Positions 25,683 to 33,655 of a DNA stretch of 52,440 nt are shown here, one piece after another. The notes beneath the pieces were generated by a model that was not told the origin of the DNA, searched no databases, and was given only the letters and a program-made list of their open reading frames with translations. Both the position numbers and the translations under genes were made by a program. How positions within the stretch are numbered: position 1 is the stretch's first letter; every line of letters starts with the position of its first letter. Origin of the DNA: UBA1731 sp964567665 (lineage in GTDB: Bacteria > Verrucomicrobiota > Kiritimatiellia > RFP12 > UBA1067); the NCBI GenBank assembly GCA_964567665.1, contig CAZMNN010000015.1, positions 1-52,440 of the forward strand, read 5' to 3'.

Positions 25683-26642
25683 TCATCCCTGCGGTTCTGA
25701 ATCCGCCAACCAATCCAGGATGCCGAGAGCTATCGCCGTGGCGACCCTGTCGCGCCGAGCCTCGTCAGAGGCAGCCTCCTCCCCCTCCGGAAGGTTTATG
25801 AAATCCACCTCAACAAGGCAGCTCGGCACCGCCGGATTGCGGCATACGGCAAGCGACTTCATCTGCGCACCGGCGCTGCGCACCGGCTCGACGGCCTGCG
25901 CCAGATGCCTCTGCACGGCTCGCGCCAAGGCAAGTCCCTTTTCGTTTGACGCGTATGTCACGCAGTGACGCGCATCACGCGGATCAGTTCCGGGAACCGT
26001 TGCGTTGTGGTGTATCGAAACGAACACGTCCGCTTTCTCGCGGTATGCACGTCGAGGTCTGTCGTACAGTGACGGGAAGGTGTCATCGCTCCTCGTCATC
26101 GTGACCTTGAACCCCGCACTTTTCAGCTTCGCCTCGACTGCCTTGGCCTGAAGAAGGTTGAAATCCTTCTCCTTCTTGCCGAGCGGCGACAGCGCTCCTG
26201 TGTCGCGTCCGCCGTGTCCGGCGTCAAGCATTACGTGTATGCGGTCAGGCGGCGTCCCCAACGACGGCTTTGCCGCGAACACGGCGTTTGTGGGGATGCC
26301 AAGATCGGCATACGGATCGCGCGGCTTATCCTTTGTCGCCGGATTCGCCACCGCAGACTTCCCAGTGGCATTCGGCGGCGATGCAACGACGAAACGCCGG
26401 ATGAGCGTGTTCGTTCCCTGCACGAACGTAATGGTGTTCGTTCCCGGCGACGTCTTCGCCATCGCGAGGAACGCCCCCGTCCGGTATACGTCCACCCCCA
26501 CGCCGTTCATGTACAGACGCTCCCGGCGGTTCGTCTCCGCCGAACCGATCACGTATGTGCAGCCGGTTGCGGGAAGCCGCTGGTTTTCGGCCGGAAACGT
26601 CACCGCCACGGCGGCCAAAAGAATCGATGGGAAACCGAGCAT
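25683..26642 (-). CDS. N-acetylmuramoyl-L-alanine amidase (Amidase_3)
   Basis: 319 aa, periplasmic. Short signal peptide MLGFPSILLAAVAVTFPA, a beta-rich N-terminal part (INRRERLYMNGVGVDVYRTGAF-like, TITFVQGTN), then the zinc amidase domain with HVMLDAGHGGRDTGA near residue 140 (Zn His), a glutamate in the SDDTF region, FVSIHHNA near residue 210 (second Zn His) and a late SCLVEVDFINLPEGE (catalytic Glu). It cleaves the bond between MurNAc and the peptide stem, for wall remodelling or daughter-cell separation. Its ATG overlaps the stop of the upstream isomerase by 1 nt (TGATG), so it is translationally coupled. Confidence 0.88.
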   Translation of the reverse strand: MLGFPSILLAAVAVTFPAENQRLPATGCTYVIGSAETNRRERLYMNGVGVDVYRTGAFLAMAKTSPGTNTITFVQGTNTLIRRFVVASPPNATGKSAVANPATKDKPRDPYADLGIPTNAVFAAKPSLGTPPDRIHVMLDAGHGGRDTGALSPLGKKEKDFNLLQAKAVEAKLKSAGFKVTMTRSDDTFPSLYDRPRRAYREKADVFVSIHHNATVPGTDPRDARHCVTYASNEKGLALARAVQRHLAQAVEPVRSAGAQMKSLAVCRNPAVPSCLVEVDFINLPEGEEAASDEARRDRVATAIALGILDWLADSEPQG

Positions 26643-27568
26643 CAGGCAAGCGACTTCATGAGCGCAAGCGCAGTGTCAAGTGCCTTCTCGAATTCCGCTC
26701 CACGCGGCCAGCCACATTCGCACGAGACGCCGCCGGCGTAGCCGATCTTCTTGAGTGCATCGAAATACGGCTTGAATGTCTCGGCATCATCCGGACGCGT
26801 TCCGGGGTACTGTCGAGTGGCCTTGCAGGCGATATGGCAGTGCTTGAGATGTTCGCCGGCCTCCACGATCGAACACGCCGGCTCTCTTCCGCAGATCATG
26901 TGGAAAAGGTCGGCAAGCTGCTGCAGACGCGGATGGTTGACGTCGCGCACGATCTGCATTCCCTGCCACACGTAGTTGATGATGTTGGATTCGTTAGGGC
27001 GCAGCGGCTCGATCACCACCTGAACCGTCTTGAGATCCTCCACCCTCTTGCAGAGCTGGCGGCAGAAATCCGTGAACTGCTCCACGCCCTTTTCCGGATT
27101 TGGCGCCTGATCACGCGGTCCGCATATGTCGCCCGGGACGTTGCGGGCGCCGCCGGATCCGAACACGATCGTCTTCGTGCCAACCTCGTCGGCGCGGCGC
27201 AGCACCTTTTCGGCATAATCGAGAACCGGGGCGAAATCCGCCTTCGGGCCTGTCAAACGGAACGACCCCGGAAGGAAACCGTTGCAGCTGCGCAACGGCA
27301 ATCCGCATGAGAGGATTTCGTCCTTGCGCTTCTTCCACTCCTCATCCGACTTTGTGGGAATGAAGGCGTCCGCCGCGCCAATCTCTATGAAATCATATCC
27401 GTGCTTCTTCAGAAGCTTCGCCTCCTTGAGCGGACGGCAGGCGCCGAACAGAATCTTCGCCCCGGTCGCGCATCCGGCCTTTCCGGCGCAGCACGACTTG
27501 CCGCCGCCAGTTGCGCATCCTGCCAGCCCGGTCGCAGCCGCCGCCATAAGGAACTCTCTTCTCTTCAC
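26642..27568 (-). CDS. lipoprotein sugar isomerase/epimerase-like TIM barrel
   Basis: 308 aa with a GTG start preceded by AGGAG at 9 nt. An in-frame ATG at 27592 would add eight residues. The leader KRREFLMAAAATGLAGCATG has a Tat-like twin arginine and a lipobox, followed by a Cys-rich tether (KSCCAGKAGCATG). The rest is an AP_endonuc_2/xylose-isomerase-like barrel. Metal-ligand motifs are kept: VIEPL, DLFHM, HCHIACK and SCECGW, so catalytic competence is plausible. Such proteins are often annotated as sugar phosphate isomerases, but an exported lipoprotein is unlikely to see phosphorylated sugars. It lies between the sugar transferase and amidase genes. Confidence 0.78.
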   Translation of the reverse strand: MKRREFLMAAAATGLAGCATGGGKSCCAGKAGCATGAKILFGACRPLKEAKLLKKHGYDFIEIGAADAFIPTKSDEEWKKRKDEILSCGLPLRSCNGFLPGSFRLTGPKADFAPVLDYAEKVLRRADEVGTKTIVFGSGGARNVPGDICGPRDQAPNPEKGVEQFTDFCRQLCKRVEDLKTVQVVIEPLRPNESNIINYVWQGMQIVRDVNHPRLQQLADLFHMICGREPACSIVEAGEHLKHCHIACKATRQYPGTRPDDAETFKPYFDALKKIGYAGGVSCECGWPRGAEFEKALDTALALMKSLA

Positions 27569-27609
27569 TGTGTTTGTCTCCTTTGCTTTCATTTTTGAAT
27601 TGTCCAACT

Positions 27610-28203
27610 TCAACCCGCATAATGCTGCGGACATTCGCATCCGTTGCGCCGCTCCGCACCGGAGCCAAGGAACTCCGATGCGTCATCGCCGCCGCAAAAC
27701 GCCGCAGGAATCGTCATCAGAAGGATCTTGGCATCCATCCACAGATTGCGCCTTTCAACGTATTCAACGTCATATGCGAACTTCTCGTCCCATGTGAGCG
27801 CATTCCGCCCATGCACCTGCGCCCATCCCGTGATGCCGGGACGCACCTCGTGCCGCCGCGCCTGAACTGACGAGTATCGGGGCAGATACGCGACGGGAAG
27901 CGGACGCGGCCCGACAAGCGACATGTCGCCCTTCAGCACGTTGATCAGCTGCGGCAGCTCGTCGAGCGAAAGCCTGCGCAGCCAGGCGCCAAGCGCAGTA
28001 GGCTCCGGATCGCCGCCGCTGCGGCTCACCATCGTCCTGAACTTCAGCACCCCGAACGGGACACCGCCACGCCCCGCCCTGCTCTGCACGAACAGGATGG
28101 GTCTGCCGTCACACACGAGTACGGCAAGAGCCGTCACGCACATGAGCGGCAGCCAAAACACGGAAGTGAGCGTCACTATCAGAATGTCGGAAAGCCTTTT
28201 CAT
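27610..28203 (-). CDS. bacterial sugar transferase (polyprenyl-phosphate glycosyl-1-phosphate transferase)
   Basis: 197 aa, one N-terminal membrane segment (LIVTLTSVFWLPLMCVTALAVLV) and the catalytic core: ILFVQSRAGRGG, FGVLKFRTMV, LRRLSLDELPQLINVLKGDMSLVGPRP and RPGITGWAQVHGRN. This is the short PglC/WcaJ-core family that loads the first sugar phosphate on undecaprenyl phosphate to start an O-antigen, capsule or exopolysaccharide repeat. It starts 1 nt after the stop of the nuclease gene (TGA G ATG) with no good Shine-Dalgarno, so is translationally coupled. No other polysaccharide synthesis genes are adjacent. Confidence 0.9.
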   Translation of the reverse strand: MKRLSDILIVTLTSVFWLPLMCVTALAVLVCDGRPILFVQSRAGRGGVPFGVLKFRTMVSRSGGDPEPTALGAWLRRLSLDELPQLINVLKGDMSLVGPRPLPVAYLPRYSSVQARRHEVRPGITGWAQVHGRNALTWDEKFAYDVEYVERRNLWMDAKILLMTIPAAFCGGDDASEFLGSGAERRNGCECPQHYAG

Positions 28204-28204
28204 C

Positions 28205-29602
28205 TCAATCGAACACAAAGGACTGTCCCGGTTGCGGCGCGGAGGCCTGCGGAGCGCCATGCGCCAGAAGCAGTTTGCGCATCGCCTCGACCTTCTCAGG
28301 CTCTCCGTGTATCGCGAAAGCGTGCTTCACGTTCCGGCCCACCTTGTCGAACCAGTCCATTAGACCATCGCGGTCGGCATGGGCGGAGAGGGCGTTTATC
28401 GTTTCGACGCGAGCGTTCAGCTCCAGCTCCTCGCCGAGAATCCGAATCGGATTCCGCTCCTCCACGAGCCTGCGCCCCAGCGTGTTCTCCGCCTGAAAGC
28501 CGACGATGAGGACTATGTTCCACGGATCGGACACGATTTGCTTGAGATGATGCACCACGCGTCCGCCTTCGCACATCCCTGAGGCGGCGATTATTATCAT
28601 CGGGCCTTTTCTGTCGTTCAAGGCCATCGAATCGCTCGCCGTGAGCACATACTCCATGCCCTCAAGGCTCAGCGGATTGTGACCGGCCTTTATCATGGCA
28701 AGAGCCTCGTCGTTGTAGCATCCGGTGTGACGGGCATAGATGTCAGTCGCCTTCTGCGAAAGCGGAGAATCGATGTAGATCGGCATCTTCGGAAGCCGCC
28801 CTGCCTCGCGGAGACGGTTGAGATAGTAGATGATCTGCTGGGTGCGTCCCACGGAGAACGCCGGAATGAGAAGCTTTGCGTTGTGCCGGTCAATCTTCCT
28901 GATCAGCATCTCAAGCTTGTCCTGCACAGACTCCGCCGTTGGATGCAGACGGTCGGCATATGTGGATTCGATAAGCAGTATGTCTGCGCCCTCAGGATAT
29001 TCGTAGTGTCGCAGTATCGGCTGGTTCGGCTGCCCAAGATCTCCGGAGAACAGTACACGGTGGCTGCGCCCCGTGCCGCCGGATATGTCTATCTGCACGA
29101 GGGCAGAACCGAGGATGTGTCCGGCATTGTGGAGCGTAAGCTCGATGCCCGGAGCTATCTTCGTCGGCGTGTGCAGATGAACCGGCGTCATAAGCCGCAT
29201 CAGCGCATCGACATCCTCTTCGCTGTACAGCTCCTCGAAGAGAGCCTTGCCCTGCGCCCTGCGCTTCTTGTTGACGTACTCCACGTCCCTGCGCTGCAGA
29301 AAGCATGAATCCTTCAGCATCACGCCGCACAGATCGACCGTCTGGCTGCGCGCAAACACCCGTCCCCGGAAACCGGCCTTCACGAGCTGCGGGAGATTGC
29401 CCGAATGGTCTATGTGGGCATGGGACAGAATCACGTAATCTATCTTCTTCGCGTCGATCGGCAGGTTGCGGTTCTTTTCGAACGCCTCCTTCCGGTGTCC
29501 CTGATAGAGACCGCAATCGAGCAATATGCGCTTTCCGCAAGCCTCGATGAGATGCATCGATCCCGTTGTCGTGCGGGCCGCGCCAAGAAACGTTATCTTC
29601 AT
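28205..29602 (-). CDS. MBL-fold beta-CASP ribonuclease (CPSF/YsgG-like)
   Basis: 465 aa. Metallo-beta-lactamase core with SHAHIDHSG near residues 60-68 (HxHxDH zinc motif), AGHILGSALVQ and FSGDLG. The beta-CASP insert has IESTYADR, LLIPAFSVGRTQQIIYYL and the late ASGMCEGGRVVHH and SAHADRDGLMDWF motifs. This is the Ysh1/CPSF-73-type family in bacteria, which cleaves RNA. AAGGAGG sits 7 nt from the ATG. It is first in an operon with a sugar transferase, a TIM-barrel isomerase, an amidase and a FlbD-like gene, an unexpected partner set. A weak TGT-TCTAAC box lies about 40 nt upstream. Confidence 0.9.
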   Translation of the reverse strand: MKITFLGAARTTTGSMHLIEACGKRILLDCGLYQGHRKEAFEKNRNLPIDAKKIDYVILSHAHIDHSGNLPQLVKAGFRGRVFARSQTVDLCGVMLKDSCFLQRRDVEYVNKKRRAQGKALFEELYSEEDVDALMRLMTPVHLHTPTKIAPGIELTLHNAGHILGSALVQIDISGGTGRSHRVLFSGDLGQPNQPILRHYEYPEGADILLIESTYADRLHPTAESVQDKLEMLIRKIDRHNAKLLIPAFSVGRTQQIIYYLNRLREAGRLPKMPIYIDSPLSQKATDIYARHTGCYNDEALAMIKAGHNPLSLEGMEYVLTASDSMALNDRKGPMIIIAASGMCEGGRVVHHLKQIVSDPWNIVLIVGFQAENTLGRRLVEERNPIRILGEELELNARVETINALSAHADRDGLMDWFDKVGRNVKHAFAIHGEPEKVEAMRKLLLAHGAPQASAPQPGQSFVFD

Positions 29603-29650
29603 TGCACACCTCCTTGTTGGTCAGTTGACAGTTAGAACACCCCGATCGCC

Positions 29651-29700
29651 GATGCCGTTTGCGGCTTCACCCTCCGCACATTCCGGAACAGGACGGCATC
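29651..29700 (-). terminator. structured inverted repeat just after the CE15 stop codon
   Basis: Outer 8-bp stem GATGCCGT/ACGGCATC encloses TGCGG/CCGCA and the palindrome TTCCGGAA. It begins 2 nt after the stop. There is no U-run. It may stabilise the mRNA end, terminate transcription or be part of the leader of the nuclease gene. Confidence 0.4.
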
Positions 29701-29702
29701 TA

Positions 29703-31049
29703 TCAGCGCCTTCCGAATACGCCGTCGGCGAAATTCATCATCCAGTTCCAGTCGCAGGCGGAGATTCCGTGGCTCTGGCCGCGGCGGACATATCCGAGAT
29801 GCCGCCCTATGGCCGATGTGTCGTAGTCGTCCGGCCACGCGACGTCAGGCATTCCGCCCTTGCCGAGAAGTTTCCACACAGGACTTGCCGCCTTGACGGA
29901 AAGGTACTCGCCCTCGGTGTCGAACCACGGTGCGTCAAACCCCTCGACGAGCAGTGCGCGAGGCGCGATGCAGGCGACGAGCATATGCTGGTCGAACGGC
30001 ATCGTCTTCCACGGCTCTTCGGCGTACTTCGCGTATGCGCGGCAGTACCAGTGCGTGAAGTAGCGGTTCTCGGTGGAGATGTTCTCTCCATATTCACGCT
30101 TGGCGAGCGGAACGCCGCCGCCGCCAGTCTGGTTCGGGACGCACACGGCAAAGCGCTCGTCGCGCACAGCGGCGAGGAACGCCGCCTTGCCAAGACGCGA
30201 GCAGCCGGTCACTACGCTTCTTTTTGCGTCGATCTCCGGAATGCGCTCCGCAAGATCAAGCCCGCGCGAAAGCGCCCACGCCCACGCGCCGATCGACGTT
30301 ATGTTGTCCGTACGCGATTCGTCGCGTTTTCCCCACAGCGAGAACACACCGGTGTACGCAAACGGATTCTGCATGAACTCAGGCCGCTTCTCGGATCTCT
30401 CCGGATCGGGCGAAACTTCACAGTAGCAGGCGCTCATCACGGCGTAGCCACGGGCGAGTATCGTGCCGAGGGGGAACACGCTGGCCTGATTGGGATCCTG
30501 CTGCTGCCCACGCGTCTTCGCCGTGCATCTGTTCCCGTCCGTATGCGTACCCGCTCGGCTCCACCCCTGCTGAACGGGGATGTCCTCGTCAGGCACGAGT
30601 TCATGGTTCCCTCGGTAGTTCAGGAACGATATGACCGGCACAGGCCCTTTCACAAACGACGGGATCCACACTATCCAGCTGATGCACGGCCCGCTTCTGT
30701 CCTTCTTGAACCACATCCGGTACTGGCGACGTATCGCATGACCGTCCACGGTCTTCTTCTCGTCCGCAAGCTCCGTCATCACCGCCTCCGGCGCCGGCGG
30801 CTCTTCACCGTACATCTCCTTGGCAAAGATGCCGAGAATCTCCTTGCGGCGTTCCGCCCAGTCAGCAGCGTTCGTGACCTTGCGTCCGTCGATGAACGTA
30901 AGAGGGTCTTCCAGCGTGTACGGCGGAATCTTCGACCGGTCGTAGTTCGGATTGCGGACGAACACCTCGCGATCCTGCACAAACACCGTCTCGGCCGACG
31001 CCGCTGCGGCAACCACAGCAGCCATGAACGTCAACAGCAGTTTCTTCAT
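29703..31049 (-). CDS. glucuronoyl esterase, CE15 family
   Basis: 448 aa, secreted (MKKLLLTFMAAVVAAAASA). An alpha/beta hydrolase with the CE15 hallmark TGCSRLGKAA near residues 280-289 (Ser nucleophile in GCSRxGK), GVFSLWGKR ahead of it, PNQTGGGG and the late GQSHGIS with the likely catalytic His. CE15 esterases break ester bonds between glucuronic acid on xylan and lignin alcohols, or related uronate esters. AGGAG lies 7 nt from the ATG. It follows the phosphoesterase gene by 54 nt and is likely co-transcribed. It adds another plant-wall enzyme to the window. Confidence 0.9.
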   Translation of the reverse strand: MKKLLLTFMAAVVAAAASAETVFVQDREVFVRNPNYDRSKIPPYTLEDPLTFIDGRKVTNAADWAERRKEILGIFAKEMYGEEPPAPEAVMTELADEKKTVDGHAIRRQYRMWFKKDRSGPCISWIVWIPSFVKGPVPVISFLNYRGNHELVPDEDIPVQQGWSRAGTHTDGNRCTAKTRGQQQDPNQASVFPLGTILARGYAVMSACYCEVSPDPERSEKRPEFMQNPFAYTGVFSLWGKRDESRTDNITSIGAWAWALSRGLDLAERIPEIDAKRSVVTGCSRLGKAAFLAAVRDERFAVCVPNQTGGGGVPLAKREYGENISTENRYFTHWYCRAYAKYAEEPWKTMPFDQHMLVACIAPRALLVEGFDAPWFDTEGEYLSVKAASPVWKLLGKGGMPDVAWPDDYDTSAIGRHLGYVRRGQSHGISACDWNWMMNFADGVFGRR

Positions 31050-31103
31050 TCCATCTCCTTTCTTGGCGACCGGACAGCCTTGCGCGGAACGGGGCTTGCC
31101 GCC

Positions 31104-32438
31104 CTACGACCTCGGTTTGAACGAGAACGATCCCGCAATGCGCCTATGATGAACGTCATGCACAACGACCTTCAGTTCGCCGTCATCCACCTTGCCTTCA
31201 ATCACCGTCGAGAACCTTCCGTGCTTTTCATCAAGCGTAGGGCTTCCGCCGACAATCTGCGTCCACGGCCTGTCCGCAGTCGGCGCATCGCAGCGATACT
31301 CGTGCTGGTGCGCGACAATCAGCAGCTGGACGCCGTGACGCTTGAACAGCGGCCCCCACATCTCGGCGCAGGATTTTTCCCATATCGCAAAGTCGTGCAG
31401 ATATTTGCCGTCTCCGTTGCCGCAGACTCCGCCAGGGTTCATCCGCGGATCGCTGTCGAACAGCGGGATGTGGCAGAAAGCCACAATGTACGGGGCGGAC
31501 TTGATCTCCGGACGCTCCAAGGCATCTGCAAGCCATGCAGTCTGTGCGACGCGATACGGCTCGTTGTTGAAAAGTCCGGCGAACACATCGCGTCCATCCG
31601 GCTTGTCCTCTCCGGTGTCAAGACCAACCATCGCGACATCGCCGAGACGGAACGCGAAGTTGCGTCCGAGATCCCAATCACGCGAAAGGCGCTCCTCCGG
31701 CTGGCGGAACATGAACACGCGCTCAAGATGGCGGCAGGCGAGTCCACGCTGATCGTGGTTCCCCGGAACGAGGCAGAACGGAATGTTCGCGGCATAGTCC
31801 CTGCGCCGGATCTTCGGGTTCAGGAATATGTCCACCACGCTTTCGATGGTCTCCTGCGTGTTGCAGGCGTCGCCGTTCCACACGGCGACGGAAGGCCCAA
31901 TCTCAGCGATCTTGTCGGCCACAAGACCGAACGAATCCCATTGCGCGTGGGTGTCGTTGCAGACGCAGAAGTGCGACTTGGCGCCTTCACCGGCTGTGGT
32001 GAACGAATAGACCTTAGGATCGATCTCCGTTCCGAGTATCTTCATCTTGTAGCCGCCCTCGTATGAGATGCGGTCTGCGCCGATGCGGTAGTGATACCTT
32101 GTGGCCGGCTTAAGCCCCGTAAGCCGCACGAGCATGACCTTGTCGTTCATGTCCGTGACGCGGAATCCACCGCACTTGACCTTGACTGCGCCAGTCATGT
32201 CCGCAGATTCGGAATACTCCACAAAGCCGTTGGCCATCGCGCTGACGGCGAAAGCCACGCCCATGGAGGTAGGGGCCGGATTCTGCAGCATCGGAGCCGA
32301 TGCAATCAGCGGGGCAGACTTTGCGCCCCCCGCCAAACTGCACACGCCATTCGCGCACTGCTGCGCCGCCGTTGCACACCCGGCCGCCGCAACTCCCGCC
32401 GTGGCCACCGTTCCCTTTAGAAATTCACGTCTGTTCAT
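31104..32438 (-). CDS. Tat-lipoprotein metallophosphoesterase (purple acid phosphatase-like)
   Basis: 444 aa. The leader MNRREFLKGTVATAGVAAAGCAT has a twin arginine-like NRREF and a lipobox, followed by a Cys-containing tether. An N-terminal fibronectin-like domain (residues about 45-160, LVRLTGLKPATRYHYRIG) precedes the calcineurin-type core: CVCNDTHAQWD, VWNGDACN, LVPGNHDQ, AFCHIPLFD and VAHQHEY give the dinuclear metal ligands. Purple-acid-phosphatase-like proteins hydrolyse phosphate esters outside the cytoplasm. AAGGAG lies 6 nt from the ATG, and the leader is about 15 nt. First gene of a two-gene unit with the CE15 esterase. Confidence 0.87.
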   Translation of the reverse strand: MNRREFLKGTVATAGVAAAGCATAAQQCANGVCSLAGGAKSAPLIASAPMLQNPAPTSMGVAFAVSAMANGFVEYSESADMTGAVKVKCGGFRVTDMNDKVMLVRLTGLKPATRYHYRIGADRISYEGGYKMKILGTEIDPKVYSFTTAGEGAKSHFCVCNDTHAQWDSFGLVADKIAEIGPSVAVWNGDACNTQETIESVVDIFLNPKIRRRDYAANIPFCLVPGNHDQRGLACRHLERVFMFRQPEERLSRDWDLGRNFAFRLGDVAMVGLDTGEDKPDGRDVFAGLFNNEPYRVAQTAWLADALERPEIKSAPYIVAFCHIPLFDSDPRMNPGGVCGNGDGKYLHDFAIWEKSCAEMWGPLFKRHGVQLLIVAHQHEYRCDAPTADRPWTQIVGGSPTLDEKHGRFSTVIEGKVDDGELKVVVHDVHHRRIAGSFSFKPRS

Positions 32439-32460
32439 GCTTTTCTCCTTCTTGACGCCG

Positions 32461-32469
32461 ATTGTACCA
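32461..32469 (-). promoter_or_regulatory. extended -10 promoter (TGGTACAAT)
   Basis: TGG-TACAAT on the minus strand, about 22 nt from the phosphoesterase ATG. The short leader includes AAGGAG, so this unit is not leaderless. Confidence 0.7.
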
Positions 32470-32509
32470 TAATGCGAACCGGCGCGAGGCGTGCGCCCGG
32501 CAAACCGGC

Positions 32510-32539
32510 CTGACGCCACCCGGCGCAGCGATGCGTCAG
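32510..32539 (-). terminator. hairpin overlapping the lpoB-like stop codon
   Basis: Perfect 7-bp stem CTGACGC/GCGTCAG with a 16-nt loop. The TGA stop is part of the first arm. No U-run. Likely end of the lipoprotein operon. Confidence 0.4.
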
Positions 32540-33129
32540 AAAATCGGCTTTACGGAAACTTTGCGTATCTCCTGTTCGTCCGTCCAGACGATTTCTCCGG
32601 TACGCAGATCCTTCAGAATCATCGTGAACTTGTAGTAGTGGTCGGTCGTGCGCCCGACCCGCGTAACCATGTCCGTCAAAGAACCGGTCAGATACATCTC
32701 CGCCGCCGACTGCCGTCCGGGACGCACTGCCTTCTTGGGATCTGTCAACCCAAGCTGCGCCTGTTCGTCCATTATCGTGATGTCCGCACCGGCGGTGGAA
32801 CGATCGACAAACCTGAACAGTCGGGAGCGGATGAGGCGTGTGCGCACCGAATCCGTTATGCTCTTCATGTCGACAATCATCTGCGAGCGGTTCTTCATCG
32901 GCTCAATGTCAAGCACCGGACGCTTTCCGCCCGTGGCATCGAGTACGCCCGCATCGGAAATGAGGGATTCGGCCATCTTCTCCACCGTTCTGCGGATATC
33001 CTGCGGCTCTATGCGAGACGTCATCGGCGCACGGTCAAGCTCCGATTCGTAGACATGGGGTGCCGTTGCGCACCCGGATACCGCCGCCAGCAATGCGGCG
33101 ACAACCGCTGACATCATAGACGTTTTCAT
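32536..33129 (-). CDS. lpoB: LpoB-like penicillin-binding-protein activator lipoprotein
   Basis: 197 aa, lipoprotein signal MKTSMMSAVVAALLAAVSGC with the recurrent CAT after the Cys. The LpoB/CsgG-type fold shows in IEPQDIRRTVEKMAESLI, PVLDIEPMKNRSQMIVDMKS, RTRLIRSRLFRFVDR, AEMYLTGSLTDM and the terminal YKFTMILKDLRTGEIVWTDEQEIRK. In Escherichia coli, LpoB stimulates PBP1b from the outer membrane. AAGGAG lies 8 nt from the ATG at 33129. Last gene of an operon with YcfL, the same neighbour as in E. coli, which strongly supports the call. Confidence 0.88.
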   Translation of the reverse strand: MKTSMMSAVVAALLAAVSGCATAPHVYESELDRAPMTSRIEPQDIRRTVEKMAESLISDAGVLDATGGKRPVLDIEPMKNRSQMIVDMKSITDSVRTRLIRSRLFRFVDRSTAGADITIMDEQAQLGLTDPKKAVRPGRQSAAEMYLTGSLTDMVTRVGRTTDHYYKFTMILKDLRTGEIVWTDEQEIRKVSVKPIF

Positions 33130-33202
33130 GATTCCAACTCCTTGAGTGTTTCTTTTCATATGTACGTTCAAACCAATTGCATTCGTGCTGCCCTGATGCT
33201 AA

Positions 33203-33625
33203 TCAGCGGGCGCCATCCGCCGAACTGCGCTCCCTCAGACGAATCCGCGAAGTGACGGCCGCCGGGCTGTTGGCCACGCCTGTGACCGTCACGGTGTCAA
33301 GGCCTTGAAGGATCAGCGGACGGTATGTGCGCGAATCTCCGTCAATCTCCATTCCTTCGGCGTTGAACCACGCGATGCGGTACTGCAGATGCTGTTCGCG
33401 CTGGACAAGAGACGAGACCTGGATGTTCACGCGGTTCAGCCCCGCCGGCACCTTGTCGTATGTGACACCGGACACCGCAACCGAATTGCGAAGGCGCGAG
33501 TTGCCCTCGTAGACAACCGAGCCGCCAGTTTCATGGTTCATCACGACAGACGTACCGGCCGTCGTCGCGCAGCCGGAGCAGACGGCTCCAAGCAGTGCGC
33601 AAGCTGCAACATATGCGAATTTCAT
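33203..33625 (-). CDS. ycfL: YcfL-like (DUF1425) lipoprotein
   Basis: 140 aa. Lipobox LGAVCSGC followed by ATTAG, then a small beta-sandwich: NSVAVSGVTYDKVPAGLNRVN, VQVSSLVQ-like IQVSSLVQREQHLQYRIAWFNAEGMEID and TVTVTGVANSPAAVTSRIRLR. The RIAWFNAxGxEID pattern is typical of YcfL. The family has no settled function but is repeatedly encoded beside lpoB. AAAGGA lies about 8 nt from the ATG at 33625. A 73-nt gap with no clear promoter separates it from the lpoB-like gene. Confidence 0.82.
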   Translation of the reverse strand: MKFAYVAACALLGAVCSGCATTAGTSVVMNHETGGSVVYEGNSRLRNSVAVSGVTYDKVPAGLNRVNIQVSSLVQREQHLQYRIAWFNAEGMEIDGDSRTYRPLILQGLDTVTVTGVANSPAAVTSRIRLRERSSADGAR

Positions 33626-33655
33626 TGATGTTTTCCTTTCCAATATCCTTTACGC

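Noticed and set aside
29526..32066. 846-codon plus-strand open frame
   Set aside because: Antisense to the CE15 and phosphoesterase genes, which have motifs, signals and RBSs. The frame is open because of GC-rich third positions.
33130..33202. Separate promoter for the lpoB-like gene
   Set aside because: The 73-nt gap lacks a TGn-TATAAT box. Only a poor ACATAT match is seen.
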